NCBI RefSeq assembly: GCF_007625155.1
Contig: NZ_VMNK01000018.1
Location: 124,001-188,000 of the forward strand
Length of the DNA stretch: 64,000 nucleotides
Direction: 5' to 3'
From: Denitromonas halophila
Lineage (GTDB): Bacteria; Pseudomonadota; Gammaproteobacteria; Burkholderiales; Rhodocyclaceae
Within the stretch, counting starts at the first letter, position 1. Every line of letters starts with the position of its first letter. The position numbers were made by a program, and so were the translations under genes. The notes beneath the pieces were generated by a model, which was not told the DNA's origin, ran no database searches, and was given only the letters and a program-made list of their open reading frames with translations. Shown here in pieces: positions 44,011 through 54,400 of this stretch.

Positions 44011-44070
44011 ATGAATGAATGGGATCACTGGTGGCCCGTCGAAACCGACGATGAAGGCACGCCGCTCTAA
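44011..44070 (+). CDS. Possible 19-residue ORF between nirB and nirD
   Basis: ATG at 44011 to TAA at 44070 encodes MNEWDHWWPVETDDEGTPL, an acidic peptide with three tryptophans. It fills most of the 97 bp nirB-nirD gap. There is no strong ribosome-binding site, though reinitiation after nirB (stop 10 bases upstream) is possible. Chance cannot be excluded. Confidence 0.3.
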   Translation: MNEWDHWWPVETDDEGTPL

Positions 44071-44097
44071 GCACATTTCCTCGAATTGAGACACACC

Positions 44098-44439
44098 ATG
44101 ACGACACAATCACTCGACACCACCACCGATCTGACCTGGCGGCCGGTTTTCAAACTCGACGAGATTCCGGTGCTCGGCTCGCGCGTGGTCGGCAGCACCG
44201 CCCACGGCGACATCGCGGTGTTCCGCAACCGCGAGGACGAAGTCTTTGCCGTGCATGACAAGTGCCCGCACAAGGGCGGTCCGCTGTCGCAGGGCATCGT
44301 GCATGGCCGATCGGTGACCTGCCCGCTGCACAACTGGAAAATCCAGCTCGAAAACGGCGAGGCGGTCGCGCCCGACAAGGGCTGCACCAAGCCCTTCGCC
44401 GTCAAGGTCGAGGACGGCATGGTCTTCCTCCAACTCTAA
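44098..44439 (+). CDS. nirD: Nitrite reductase small subunit, Rieske type
   Basis: 113 residues from the ATG at 44098. It carries a complete Rieske [2Fe-2S] motif, CPHKGG and CPLHNW (C-x-H ... C-x2-H), unlike E. coli NirD, which lacks the ligands. It is the small partner of NirB in cytoplasmic nitrite reduction to ammonium, and lies downstream of nirB in the same transcription unit. A second in-frame ATG at 44086 is less likely because it adds only MRHT. Confidence 0.92.
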   Translation: MTTQSLDTTTDLTWRPVFKLDEIPVLGSRVVGSTAHGDIAVFRNREDEVFAVHDKCPHKGGPLSQGIVHGRSVTCPLHNWKIQLENGEAVAPDKGCTKPFAVKVEDGMVFLQL

Positions 44440-44569
44440 GCACGCCGCCGGCGCCAGGCCGGTCCGCACATCCATCACACGAGCGCAGGCATATTGCTGC
44501 CCACGCCGGCCCCGCTCGGCCCCAAGGCCGGCGAGAGCACTGATTTTTTACAGCATCACGAGGTGACAC

Positions 44570-46039
44570 ATGTCTAACGAGAAAGGCTTCAACCTGCTCT
44601 CTTTCACGGGGAAAATAAAGATCCTCCACTTGTCGTGGATGGTGTTCTTCATCACCTTCTTCGTGTGGTTCAACCACGCACCGCTGCTGGGCGCCATTGC
44701 CAAGTCACTGGGACTGGAGCCCGGGCAGGTCAAGACTCTGTTGATTCTCAACGTTGCGCTCACCATCCCGGCGCGCATCCTGATCGGCATGCTCACCGAC
44801 AAGTACGGCCCGCGCATCACCTACGCCGCTCTGCTGTTCATCTCCAGCGTACCCTGCTTCATGTTCGCGCTGGCCGACACCTTCACCCAGGCGGCCATTG
44901 CGCGCTTCCTGCTCGGTTTCATCGGCGCGGGCTTCGTGGTCGGCATCCGCATGGTCAGCGAGTGGTTCCCGGCCAATGAACTGGGCACAGCCGAGGGCAT
45001 CTACGGCGGGTGGGGCAACTTCGGCTCCGCAGCCGCAGCCATGCTGCTGCCGACGCTGGCCCTGATCTTCGGCGGTGACGACGGCTGGCGCTACGCCATC
45101 GGCGTCACCGGCGCGCTGAGCCTGATCTTCTCCTTCATCTGGTATTTCAACGTCAGCGACACCCCCAAGGGCTCGACCTACTTCAAGCCGAAGAAAAGCG
45201 GCGGCCTGGAAGTGACCAGCACCGGCGACTTCTACTTCCTGCTGCTGATGAAGATCCCGATGTATGCCGCACTCGCGCTGCTGACCTGGAAGCTCTCGCC
45301 CGCCGGCGTGAAGATGATCTCCGAGTTCGCCGCGACCGCCGTCTATGTCGGTCTGGCCGCGATCTACGTGTATGACTGCTACAGCGCCTACGCGGTGAAT
45401 CGCGAAATCTTCACCACGCCGGTGCCGGAGATGCATCGCTACAAGTTCAAGCAGGTCGCAGTCCTCAACATCCTTTACTTCGCCACCTTCGGCTCCGAGC
45501 TGGCCGTGGTCTCGATGCTGCCGCTGTTCTTTGCCGAAACCTTCAACCTCGACCCGGTCTATGCCGGCCTGGTGGCCTCGGCCTACGCCTTCATGAACCT
45601 CATGTCGCGCCCCGGCGGCGGCTGGATTTCCGACCGCTTCGGCCGCAAGAAGACGTTGCTCATCCTCACCGCCGGTCTGGCCGGGGGCTACGCGCTGATG
45701 GCGATGACCAACAGCAGCTGGCCGCTGTGGCTTGCCGTGGGTGTGGCGATGGCCTGCTCGTTCTTTGTGCAGGCCGGCGAAGGCGCGGTGTTTGCTGTGG
45801 TGCCGCTCATCAAGCGCCGCCTGACCGGCCAGATCGCCGGCATGACCGGCGCCTACGGCAACGTCGGTGCGGTGGTGTACCTTACCGTGCTGTCACTGGT
45901 CAGCTATGAGATCTTCTTCAGCGTAATCGCGCTCACCGCCGTGCTTGGTTTCGTGACCCTGCTGTTCATGGAAGAACCCAAGGGCCACATGGCCGAAGTG
46001 CGCGAAGATGGCTCGGTGGAACTGATCAGCGTGAGCTAA
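44570..46039 (+). CDS. narK: NarK/NasA-type nitrate/nitrite transporter (MFS)
   Basis: 489 residues, 12 membrane segments, RBS GAGGTGAC before the ATG. NNP-family signatures are seen: the segment with [15 protein letters not shown] (conserved Arg for nitrate), [17 protein letters not shown] in TM5 (nitrate signature GWGNxG), and the matching second motif [15 protein letters not shown]. It imports nitrate, or exchanges it for nitrite, at the inner membrane to supply NasA and NirBD. It is about 130 bp after nirD and followed by a short palindromic repeat. Confidence 0.92.
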   Translation: MSNEKGFNLLSFTGKIKILHLSWMVFFITFFVWFNHAPLLGAIAKSLGLEPGQVKTLLILNVALTIPARILIGMLTDKYGPRITYAALLFISSVPCFMFALADTFTQAAIARFLLGFIGAGFVVGIRMVSEWFPANELGTAEGIYGGWGNFGSAAAAMLLPTLALIFGGDDGWRYAIGVTGALSLIFSFIWYFNVSDTPKGSTYFKPKKSGGLEVTSTGDFYFLLLMKIPMYAALALLTWKLSPAGVKMISEFAATAVYVGLAAIYVYDCYSAYAVNREIFTTPVPEMHRYKFKQVAVLNILYFATFGSELAVVSMLPLFFAETFNLDPVYAGLVASAYAFMNLMSRPGGGWISDRFGRKKTLLILTAGLAGGYALMAMTNSSWPLWLAVGVAMACSFFVQAGEGAVFAVVPLIKRRLTGQIAGMTGAYGNVGAVVYLTVLSLVSYEIFFSVIALTAVLGFVTLLFMEEPKGHMAEVREDGSVELISVS

Positions 46040-46072
46040 GGCTAGGTAGAATCGGAGCCAACGACATGTAGG

Positions 46073-46156
46073 TTGGGTTGAGCGCAGCGAAGCCCAACAA
46101 ACAACACTGGAGGCTGGCACGGCCTTGCGCGTTGGGCTTCGCGTTGCTCAACCCAA
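46073..46156. repeat. 84 bp inverted-repeat intergenic element after narK
   Basis: Arms at 46073-46098 (starts TTGGGTTGAGCGCAGCGAAG) and 46131-46156 match in 23 of 26 positions around a ~32 bp loop. This is the well-known TTGGGTTGAGCGCAGCGAAGCCCAAC-type palindrome found between genes of many proteobacteria. It may act as an mRNA-stabilising or terminator-like hairpin between narK and the kinase/phosphatase gene. Confidence 0.8.
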
Positions 46157-46224
46157 GTTACGCCCGAACCACATCGTACGAAAGGCCGGCCCCCGCCGGC
46201 CTTTCCCACAGGAGCTGACAGCCC

Positions 46225-47937
46225 ATGAGCACGCGCCTTGAAGTGCGCTTCGGCGGCCACTCGATCGAAGGGGTCAAACCCGTCAATCAGGACGCCTTCG
46301 CGGCGCACCTGCCGGACGGCTCCGAGCGCGACCTGAAAGGCGCGGCGGCGGTCATGTGTGACGGGGTCAGCAGCGCGGCGGACTCCGAGATTGCCAGCCA
46401 GATGGCGGTCACCGGCTTCATCAACGACTATTTCAGTACCCCACCGACCTGGAGTGTGCGCAAGGCCGCCAGCCAGGTGCTCAACGGCCTGAACCAATGG
46501 GTGTATCGCCAGAACGCCGCGCGCCACGGCACGCGCGACAGCCTGCTCACCACCTTCTCCGCGGCGGTCATCAAGTCCAATACCCTGCATGTGTTCCATG
46601 CTGGCGACAGTCGAGTGTGGCATGTGCGCGGCAAGGCGCTGGAGCAGCTCACCCGCGACCATGTGATGACCGAGGGCGGGCGCGAATTCCTCGCCCGCGC
46701 GCTCGGCGCCGACACCCGGCTGGAGGTCGACTACCTGACCCGCGAGCTGCTCGAAGGCGACCGCGTGCTGCTCACCACCGATGGTGTGCACGGCGTGCTG
46801 CCGACAGCCCGCATCCGCGACATCGTCACGGCGGCCGACAGCGATCTCGAAGCCCTCGCCCGCCAACTGGTCGATGAAGCGCTTGCCGCCGGCTCGGACG
46901 ACAACCTGTCGGCCCTGCTAGTGGCAGTCGACACCCTGCCGCTCGAAACGCTCGAAGAAACCCACCGCCGCCTCACCCAGCGGCCGATCCCGCCGGTGCT
47001 TGCCCCCGGCAACAAGATCGACGGTTACGAGGTGCTGGACGTGATCTTCTCCGGCACGCGCAGCCACATGTATCTGGTCAAGGACATCGACACCGGCCAG
47101 CGCTATGTGCTCAAGGCGCCCTCGCAGAACTTTGCTGAAGACGCGCTCTATCTGGATGGCTTCATCCGAGAAGAATGGGTCGGCCAGCGCATCGATCACC
47201 CCAATGTGATGAAGACCTACCCGGGGCGGCCCGACAAACAGTTCATGACCTACCTGGGTGAACACATCGAGGGGATGAACCTGCGCGAGTGGATGCAGGA
47301 CAACCCCGCCCCGCCGCTCGACGCGGTGCGCGACATTGTTCGCCAGACCATTTTCGGCCTGCGCGCCTTTCAGCGCGCCGACATGGTGCATCAGGATCTG
47401 AAGCCCGAGAACATCATGATCAACCGCGATGGCCGGGTGAAGATTCTCGACTTCGGCACGGTGATGATCGCCGGTACCGACGAGATTGCCTCGCCGCTCG
47501 ACAAGTCGGTGCCGCAAGGCAGCGTCAATTATGTCGCGCCGGAATACCTGATGGGCGAGCGCGGCAGCTTCCGCTCCGACCTGTTTTCACTGGCTGTGAT
47601 CGCCTATGAAATGATCACCGGCACGCTGCCCTTCGACGAGCCGGCGGTCAAACGGGTGAGCCTCAAGTCCTACACCGAGCTCGACTACATCCCCGCCCGC
47701 TACCGCCGCCACGACCTGCCGCTATGGATCGAAGGCTGCCTGAAAAAAGCGCTGCAACCCAACCCGGCCGACCGCTACCATGCCTTCTCGGAGTTTCTGC
47801 AGGACTTCACGGTACCCAATCCCGCGCTGGTCGAGAACATCCGCCGCCAGCCGCTGATCCAGAAAAACCCGATCGCCGTGTGGCAGGTGCTCTGCGTGAT
47901 TCTTTTTCTACTCAATCTCTGGCAACTGGCGCGCTGA
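46225..47937 (+). CDS. PP2C phosphatase / Ser-Thr protein kinase fusion, membrane-anchored
   Basis: 570 residues. The N-terminal PP2C phosphatase (about 5-245) has metal-binding GVKPVNQDAF, VMCDGVSSAAD, HAGDSRVW and SDDNLSALLV. The C-terminal protein kinase (about 265-535) has YVLKAP (ATP Lys), MVHQDLKPENIMINRDGRV (HQD in place of HRD), ILDFGTVMI (DFG) and VNYVAPEYL. A final helix (IAVWQVLCVILFLLNLWQL) should anchor it. The same fusion sits in the nirB-nasA cluster of Pseudomonas aeruginosa (PA1782), which argues for a role in nitrate assimilation control. It is the last gene of this nitrogen locus. Confidence 0.9.
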   Translation: MSTRLEVRFGGHSIEGVKPVNQDAFAAHLPDGSERDLKGAAAVMCDGVSSAADSEIASQMAVTGFINDYFSTPPTWSVRKAASQVLNGLNQWVYRQNAARHGTRDSLLTTFSAAVIKSNTLHVFHAGDSRVWHVRGKALEQLTRDHVMTEGGREFLARALGADTRLEVDYLTRELLEGDRVLLTTDGVHGVLPTARIRDIVTAADSDLEALARQLVDEALAAGSDDNLSALLVAVDTLPLETLEETHRRLTQRPIPPVLAPGNKIDGYEVLDVIFSGTRSHMYLVKDIDTGQRYVLKAPSQNFAEDALYLDGFIREEWVGQRIDHPNVMKTYPGRPDKQFMTYLGEHIEGMNLREWMQDNPAPPLDAVRDIVRQTIFGLRAFQRADMVHQDLKPENIMINRDGRVKILDFGTVMIAGTDEIASPLDKSVPQGSVNYVAPEYLMGERGSFRSDLFSLAVIAYEMITGTLPFDEPAVKRVSLKSYTELDYIPARYRRHDLPLWIEGCLKKALQPNPADRYHAFSEFLQDFTVPNPALVENIRRQPLIQKNPIAVWQVLCVILFLLNLWQLAR

Positions 47938-48019
47938 CTCTCCCTTTCGGCACGCGCATCCATTGCCCATACTGGGAGCAGTGGCTGGCCGCTCGGCTGG
48001 CCTTGTCTGGAGAATCATC

Positions 48020-48304
48020 ATGCCCCGAATGCCCCGCCTGCTTGCGGCACTCGCCCTCGGTCTGCTCTGCCAGGGCGCACTAGCCGCCTCGCCCAAGCCG
48101 CCAAGTGCCAGCACGACCCCCGCCGACACGGCCGCACCAGGCAGCAAATACGTCGAGCCCTGCGCGTGCTCGGGCGGTCAGCGCCTGGTGATGACGCAGG
48201 CGCTGGTCTTCAATTGTGAATGTGGCGCCATGAAATGCGTGGTGACCGCGGTGGCCGCCAACAACGCCAAGGACAGTCCGGCGCCGACGCTGGTGTGCCG
48301 CTAG
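48020..48304 (+). CDS. Small exported Cys-rich protein
   Basis: 94 residues from the ATG at 48020, preceded by TGGAGAA. The signal peptide ends near GALAAS. The mature part has a Pro/Ser/Thr-rich linker and then five cysteines (EPCACSGGQRL, FNCECGAMKCV, TLVCR), suggesting disulfides or metal binding. I do not recognise the family. It follows the kinase/phosphatase gene by about 80 bp. Confidence 0.6.
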   Translation: MPRMPRLLAALALGLLCQGALAASPKPPSASTTPADTAAPGSKYVEPCACSGGQRLVMTQALVFNCECGAMKCVVTAVAANNAKDSPAPTLVCR

Positions 48305-48383
48305 TGTCGATCTTGCGAAGTCGCCCTACCGCGCAGAGGCGGCTTGAAACCCGCCCGGCGACAATTACACCGCAGCGCACGTG

Positions 48384-48686
48384 CTATTTGAGCACTTGAA
48401 CGATCTGCACGCCGAGCACGTATTTGCCCGACTCGGCCTTTTGGCAACGCTTGACCTCCACCCGCACATGCAAGGGTGGGCGCTCCAGCCCGCCTTCGGG
48501 CTGGCGCACCAGCACATCGAGCATTTCCGACAGACTCGGCACATAGTCGCTCTCCAGCGTCATGCCACCGGGGCTCAGCTCAATGCAGTGCGCCGGCACG
48601 GCAGGCGCCTGGCCGGCGGGCTTGATCATGGCATTGCAGCCCAGGGGAATTCGCCGGGAAGCGCGTCGGTCGTCATATGGATTCAT
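48384..48686 (-). CDS. PilZ-domain protein
   Basis: 100 residues from the ATG at 48686. The c-di-GMP binding motif R-x3-R is in RRASRRIPL, and the second motif is ELSPGGMTLE (Glu in place of the usual Asp/Asn of D/NxSxxG). The remainder fits a single PilZ beta-barrel. Likely a small cyclic-di-GMP receptor; target unknown. It stands alone with a degenerate repeat fragment (48305-48383) downstream. Confidence 0.82.
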   Translation of the reverse strand: MNPYDDRRASRRIPLGCNAMIKPAGQAPAVPAHCIELSPGGMTLESDYVPSLSEMLDVLVRQPEGGLERPPLHVRVEVKRCQKAESGKYVLGVQIVQVLK

Positions 48687-48868
48687 GGCTGATCGCTGGT
48701 ACCGAGAGGTCAAAAAGGTCGCGGTGCGCAAGCACCACATCGGAGCACGAGCGGACATCTGAACAGACGCCGCCCAATCCTGAGAGATAACGGCGCACGG
48801 CCGGCAAACCGTAGGCTTTTTTGCGCCGGACGACCCTGGCCCTGGCGCGTCCTGTCGCTCGCAAGCCC

Positions 48869-50416
48869 TCAGTGCGGATGCGGTGCGCAGTCGAGCATGA
48901 GCGCCGACATGTCGTCGTGAGCCGACGCGCCCGCCAGATGCTCGGCCAGCGCAATGCGCAGCGCGTCGATGCGCATGTCCTTCGCATGCGAGCGCAACAC
49001 CTCCTCCAGACGCAAGAGCCCGAAGCCCTCGGCCTTGTCATTGGTCGCCTCAATGACGCCGTCGGAATACATCACCAATTGATCGCCCGGTAGCGTCGGG
49101 GCATGCGCAACTTCACAGCCTTCCGTGCCCGTTTCGACCACGCCAAGCGGCAGGTGATTGGATTCGAAGCGCTGGCGCACTCGCCCATCGGCGCCGACCA
49201 GCACCATCTCCGGCACCCCGCCCACCCAGATCTCGACATCGTCACCCTGACGATTCAGACAGGCCAGTGCGGCGCCGACGAAACGGCCGATCGGCAAGGA
49301 GCGGTGCAAGACCGCATTCAGTTCGCCCACCAGCTGTGCCAGGGGCACGTCGCGCGCCACCAGCGCATAAAACACCGGCAACACCGGTTGAACGCTGATT
49401 GCCGCCGACAGGCCGTGCCCGGTCGCATCGGCCAGCATGGCGTAGAGCCGGCCGCCGGGCGAACTGGCAGCGACCACGAGGTCGCCCGAAAACCGGCGCG
49501 CCGGCATCACCGTAAAGTGCACCCGCGCATCGCGCAGCCCGTCGGAGTCGACCTGACTGGCCATGATCTGGCGGGCCAGTTCCTGCTCGCGTTGCTGTTC
49601 GTCGTGGTAGCGCTGCAGGCGGGCTGCGTTTTCGGCCAGGGCGGCATGCTGAATGAGGCGCTCGCTGATATCGCGCATCACGCCGATATACAGGCGGTGA
49701 TCATCGATCTGCAGCTCGGTCACGCCGACCTCTAGCGGAAACACCTCGCCATCAGCGCGCTCGCCGTCGAGTTCGCGGACGGTGCCAATCATGCCCGCCG
49801 TCCCCCCGGCCAGGTAGTTCGCCAGCTGACGGTCGCGCTGCCGGCCATCCGGCGGCGCGGCCAGCACGCTGACGCTCTTGCCGGCCAGCGCGTCGTTCTC
49901 GTAGCCGAACATCTTGCACGCGGCCGGGTTGGCGGACTGGATCACACCGGCCTCGTCGATGGTGATGATGCCGTCAATGACGGCATTCGATATGGCGTGC
50001 ATCCGGTCCAGCAACTCGCGCTGCCGGCGCTCCATCTCGAGCAGGCGCTGGATGGTGCGCATCTTGGCCGCGAATACCGCGAAAGACACAGGCTTGACCA
50101 GGTAGTCGTCCGCGCCGGCGTCCAGGCCAGCGACGATATCGGCGTCGGAGTTGAGCGCCGACATGATGACGATAGGCGTCCAGATGGCGCCTTGCCGCTC
50201 GCGCACCAGCCGGGTGGCCTCAAAGCCGTCCATGCGTGGCATCATCAGATCCATCAGGATCATGTCGGGGCGACGCTGACCAAAGCGCTCAAGCGCTTCG
50301 ACGCCGTCAACGGCGAACACGGCCTCATGCCCCAGTTTGGCAAGAAAGGCCGCCATCAGGTTTCGGTTGGCGGAGGTGTCATCCACCACGAGAACGCTCA
50401 GCGCTGCACTCGACAT
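48869..50416 (-). CDS. Response regulator with PAS and SpoIIE/PP2C phosphatase output
   Basis: 515 residues from the ATG at 50416. The receiver (about 6-125) has its phospho-Asp in MILMDLMMPRMDGF and Lys in YLVKPVS. A PAS domain (about 140-265) contains IITIDEAGVIQSANPAACKM. The SpoIIE-type PP2C domain (about 315-510) has MLADATGHGLSAAI, YSDGVIEATND and HDDMSALML with the metal Asp residues. Such RsbU-like proteins dephosphorylate STAS anti-sigma antagonists. No STAS protein is encoded nearby. The neighbouring upstream gene encodes an RsbW-like HATPase fused to a receiver. Confidence 0.88.
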   Translation of the reverse strand: MSSAALSVLVVDDTSANRNLMAAFLAKLGHEAVFAVDGVEALERFGQRRPDMILMDLMMPRMDGFEATRLVRERQGAIWTPIVIMSALNSDADIVAGLDAGADDYLVKPVSFAVFAAKMRTIQRLLEMERRQRELLDRMHAISNAVIDGIITIDEAGVIQSANPAACKMFGYENDALAGKSVSVLAAPPDGRQRDRQLANYLAGGTAGMIGTVRELDGERADGEVFPLEVGVTELQIDDHRLYIGVMRDISERLIQHAALAENAARLQRYHDEQQREQELARQIMASQVDSDGLRDARVHFTVMPARRFSGDLVVAASSPGGRLYAMLADATGHGLSAAISVQPVLPVFYALVARDVPLAQLVGELNAVLHRSLPIGRFVGAALACLNRQGDDVEIWVGGVPEMVLVGADGRVRQRFESNHLPLGVVETGTEGCEVAHAPTLPGDQLVMYSDGVIEATNDKAEGFGLLRLEEVLRSHAKDMRIDALRIALAEHLAGASAHDDMSALMLDCAPHPH

Positions 50417-50567
50417 CGTATCGCTCGTTATTCTGCCGACGCGCGTCATGCCGCGGATTTCTCCGCCACGGCCGCGTCACCGACTATGTCTTTTTGCCTA
50501 GTGTGCCCGAATTCTGCGCCGGGCGAGGCCACAAATACCACACCGCGGCGGCGATGCATTGACCGCG

Positions 50568-51467
50568 TTAATGCCGCCGCTTGCGCACCGTTGCCCGCAC
50601 GCAATTCCCGTTGCCCTGGTATTCGAGCTCATCGAAGGCCAGTTGGCGGGCCAGCGCGATGCCGCGTCCATTGGGAGCAAAGGCGCGCTCCGGCGCCAGT
50701 TCGAGAAAGTCCTGCCACACAAAGCCGCCGCCTTCGTCTTCGATCGAAAACACCCAGGCCAGGGGGTCGGAGGCCACCGTGAGCCGCACATACTTGCTCT
50801 GATTCTCGGGCAGCGCCAGGCGGCGCTTGACTTCAGCTTCCCACTCGCCGGCCTCGCGCAAACGCGATTTTTCGTCGAAGCAGATCGCGAGATTGCCGTG
50901 TTCGACGCCATTGACCAACAATTCGGACAAACCCAGCACAACCACGTCGGGCTCATCGCAGATCGAGGCGGCGAGGGCGGCCAGGCCGTGCGCCTCTTCC
51001 ATGGTGCGAAACGCAAAGACGCCGTGCTGCAAGGTCTGCAATGCGTGACGCTGCGCGGCCAGCCGTTCGGCCAGAGCGCGACGCTGATGCAGGTCGTCGA
51101 GCGCTGCCCGCACGATGCTCTGCAGGCTCTCGGGCTCGAAGGGCTTGGTGAGGTAGTAATACGCCCCCGCGGCCAGCCCTTCGCGCACCTGCTCGGGGCT
51201 GGCCGCGGCGGTCTGCATGATGACGGGAATGTCGGCCAGACGGCGGTCCGCCTTGAGCCAGCGCAGCAGTTCCAGCCCATCGATGCCGGGCATCATGCGG
51301 TCGAGCACCACCAGGTCGAAGCGCGAATCGCCGCGACGCAGGTAGGTCCAGGCCTCCTCACCACTCTCGGCCATCTGCAGCAAATAGCCGGCGCCCTCGA
51401 GATATTCGCTGATGATGTCCAGATTGAAGGGCTCATCATCAACAACAAGAATACGGATCTGACTCAT
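50568..51467 (-). CDS. Response regulator with RsbW-like HATPase domain, copy 1
   Basis: 299 residues from the ATG at 51467. The receiver (about 4-120) has its phospho-Asp in LVVLDRMMPGIDGL and Lys in YLTKPFE. A coiled linker follows. A HATPase_c_2 (anti-sigma kinase-like) domain covers about 165-299 with N-box LGLSELLVNGVEHGN, G1 IEDEGGGF and G2 NGRGIALAR. It lacks an H-box, so it is not a classical kinase. The start overlaps the CHASE-PAS kinase stop by four bases (ATGA). A colinear paralogue is at 61299-62216. Confidence 0.85.
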   Translation of the reverse strand: MSQIRILVVDDEPFNLDIISEYLEGAGYLLQMAESGEEAWTYLRRGDSRFDLVVLDRMMPGIDGLELLRWLKADRRLADIPVIMQTAAASPEQVREGLAAGAYYYLTKPFEPESLQSIVRAALDDLHQRRALAERLAAQRHALQTLQHGVFAFRTMEEAHGLAALAASICDEPDVVVLGLSELLVNGVEHGNLAICFDEKSRLREAGEWEAEVKRRLALPENQSKYVRLTVASDPLAWVFSIEDEGGGFVWQDFLELAPERAFAPNGRGIALARQLAFDELEYQGNGNCVRATVRKRRH

Positions 51468-54400
51468 GGTTCCAGCTGCTCCTCCGCCAAGCGTCCGTCG
51501 GCCGACGAGAACGCCGGCAGTATGATTTCGAAGCAGGCCCCCCCGCCTGCCATGTTTCGGGCGTGAATCCGGCCGCCATGCGCGAGCAGGATTTCGCGGC
51601 AAATTGCCAGACCCAGACCCGTGCCGCCTGCACCGGTTCGGGTCACACTACTTTGCACGAATTTGTCGAATACCGCTTCGAGTTCCGCATCGGGTATGCC
51701 GATGCCTTGATCAATCACGCGCAAGGCGACGGCGTCGCGGTCGCCGGCATCGTCGGTGCGCCGACCGCAAGGCAATGTGTCATGCCCCACTTGTACAAGA
51801 ATCTCCCCGCCCGCGGGCGAGAATTTGATCGCATTGGACAACAGATTGCGTACCACCTGACCAATGCGCGGAGCATCTCCCGCAACGGCGGGCACGTCTT
51901 GAATCTGTGTCGCCAGTTGAATCCCTCGGGCCACCCGAAGCCCTTCGACCTCATCGAGCACCTCATCGAGCACCGCACTGAGCGCCAGGGGCTGAATGTC
52001 GAGCACCATGCGCCCGGCTTCGAGCTTGGACAGATCGAGCAGGTTGTCGACCAGTTTCAACAGACGGTCGCCACTACTGCGGATGCGTTGAAAATAGTCC
52101 TGCAGTTTGTCTGCCGGCGCACTGAGCGCCTTGTTCTCGCCCAGGCGGGCATAACTGAGCACCGCATGCATCGGCGAGCGCAGCTCGTGCGACATGTTGG
52201 CCAGAAAGCGCGACTTGGCTTCGTTGGCCCGCTCGGCCACCTCCTTCGCCTCGATCAGCCCGGCCGTCTTCTCTGACACCAGTTCGGCCAGGTGATCGCG
52301 ATGCTGGCGCAAGGCCTCGTTCGCCTTCTTTTCATTCGAAATATCCACACCGACACCGATAAAGCCCACGAGGCGGCCCTGATCGTCGACCCGCGGCTCG
52401 CCCTTGGCCATCAGCCAGGCATAGCGCCCGCCGGGCCGGCGCACCCGGAACTCAAGCTGATAGGCCTTTTGGGTTTGACGCGCCTCCCGGCCGACCTCTT
52501 TTACCGCGGCCAGATCATCCGGATGCACATAACGCAACCAGTCCGTGCCCTGAACATCCACCCTGGTCATACCGGTCAGCGTTCGCCAGCTTCGATTGAC
52601 ATAGGTGATATTGAGCGTCGGGTCAGCCAGCCAGATCACCACGGGCGCAGCGTCCGCCAGCAGACGGAAACGAGCCTCGCTCTCGCGCAACGCGCGCTCC
52701 CGGGCCTTGAGTTCCGACACATTGCGCAGCACCACCAGCAATCCGCCGGTGCCCACCGGGGCGACCCGGGCTTCATAGTCCTGAATCATGCCATCGGGGT
52801 CCGGCGCCTGATATTCCACACACTGCAACTGGCCGGTCATGTGCGCCCGGCGCAGGGTCGGCATCACTTGTGCAAACCGCTTCTGAGAAATGATTTCTTC
52901 CAGCGGCCGCCCAAGCGCACCGTCCATCCCCACGGTCAGCGGCGCACCTTGCCGCGTACGCAGCGCAACCAGGCGCAGATCGGCGTCGAACTGCACCAGA
53001 ATGTCGGGCATCGCCTCAATGATGGACGCATTGGTGGCGTGCGCTGCCGCCAGTTCCGCCTCGGCCGCCTTGCGTTCGGAGATGTCTTCGACCACCGTCC
53101 AGATCGCGGTACCGCCCTCCTCTTCACGCATCACCGCGCCGCTCAGCAACACCGGCACTTCGGTGCCGTCGGGGCGAACGAAGGCGCGCTCATATGGCGT
53201 CACCACGCCCTCATGCAAGGCATCAATCGTCTTCTCTCGATCCAGCGCATGCAGGCGCGGCGGCGTCAGTTCGGCGTAGCGCATCCCGGGCAGGGCATCC
53301 GCCGCCACGCCGACAATCTGAGAAAACGCCTCATTGACCCGCACGATGCTGCCGTCGACCCGCACCATCGCCATGCCCAAGGGGGAGTTACGGAACAATG
53401 CGTCGAGCTCGGACAGGGACGATTTGAGCGCTTGCTCCACGCGGCGCAACGCACTGACATCGGTGATCGTCACCAGCACCACCGGCTCGCCATCGAGGCC
53501 GGCAACGCCCGCCTTGCTGATGATCGCGTCGTGCTCGCTGCCGCTATCGAGTGTCAGATGAAACTCCTGCGTGCTGACCGCGCCGGCAAGCGCCCGCGCA
53601 TCTTCGGCCAGATGCTTGGCCGACTGGCCCGGCAACACATCCTCGGTCCGCAGCCCCACAATGCTTTCGGATTCGCGTCCGAGAAACACCCCGGCGGCCT
53701 GATTGGCGAGCACATAACGATGATCGGCCGACTTGACCAACACCGGATGCGGGAGGAAATCGAGCACCCGCGCGTAAAACTCTCGCGCCCGCTCCAGCGC
53801 CACTTCGCGCTCATGCAGCAACGAGACATCGGAAATGGCGCCGGCCACGCGTGCCGCCCGGCCAACGGCGTCCCATGCCGCCCGCCCACGAACCAACAAC
53901 TGGCGGTCCTCGCCATCGCCGCCCGGGACACGAATGGCAACTTCCAACGGCTGTCGATGGCGCAAATGCCCGCGCAAGGCGAGCAACAACACCCGCCGCT
54001 CGTCAGGGGCCAGACAATGCAGAACATCACGCCAGCCAATGGGGCCCGACCTCGGAGCGCCAAACAGCATGTACTGGGCCCGCGCCGACAAATACATCTC
54101 GGGCCGGTCGGAGGCCCACTCCCAGATGCCGTCGCTGGTGGCCGTCGCGGCCAGGGAAAAACGTCGCTCCGACTCCGCCAGCGCACCACCGATACGCTCG
54201 GCCGACGCCAGGGCGCGATGTCGGCCCGAGGCCAGATAGAAGGTCAGCAAAGCAAAGGCCAGGGTCAGCAAGGCACCCGCCGCCCGCACCGTGAGCCCGG
54301 CAACATTGTCACCCAGTTGCGCGACCGGATAAAAAACCAGGCGTAACTGACGCCCGCCAACCACCAGCCGCCGCGACACGCCAGGCCTGGCCGGCGACAT

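Noticed and set aside
46073-46156. Possible insertion sequence end after narK
   Set aside because: It is a complete small palindromic unit with no transposase; best read as a common intergenic repeat.
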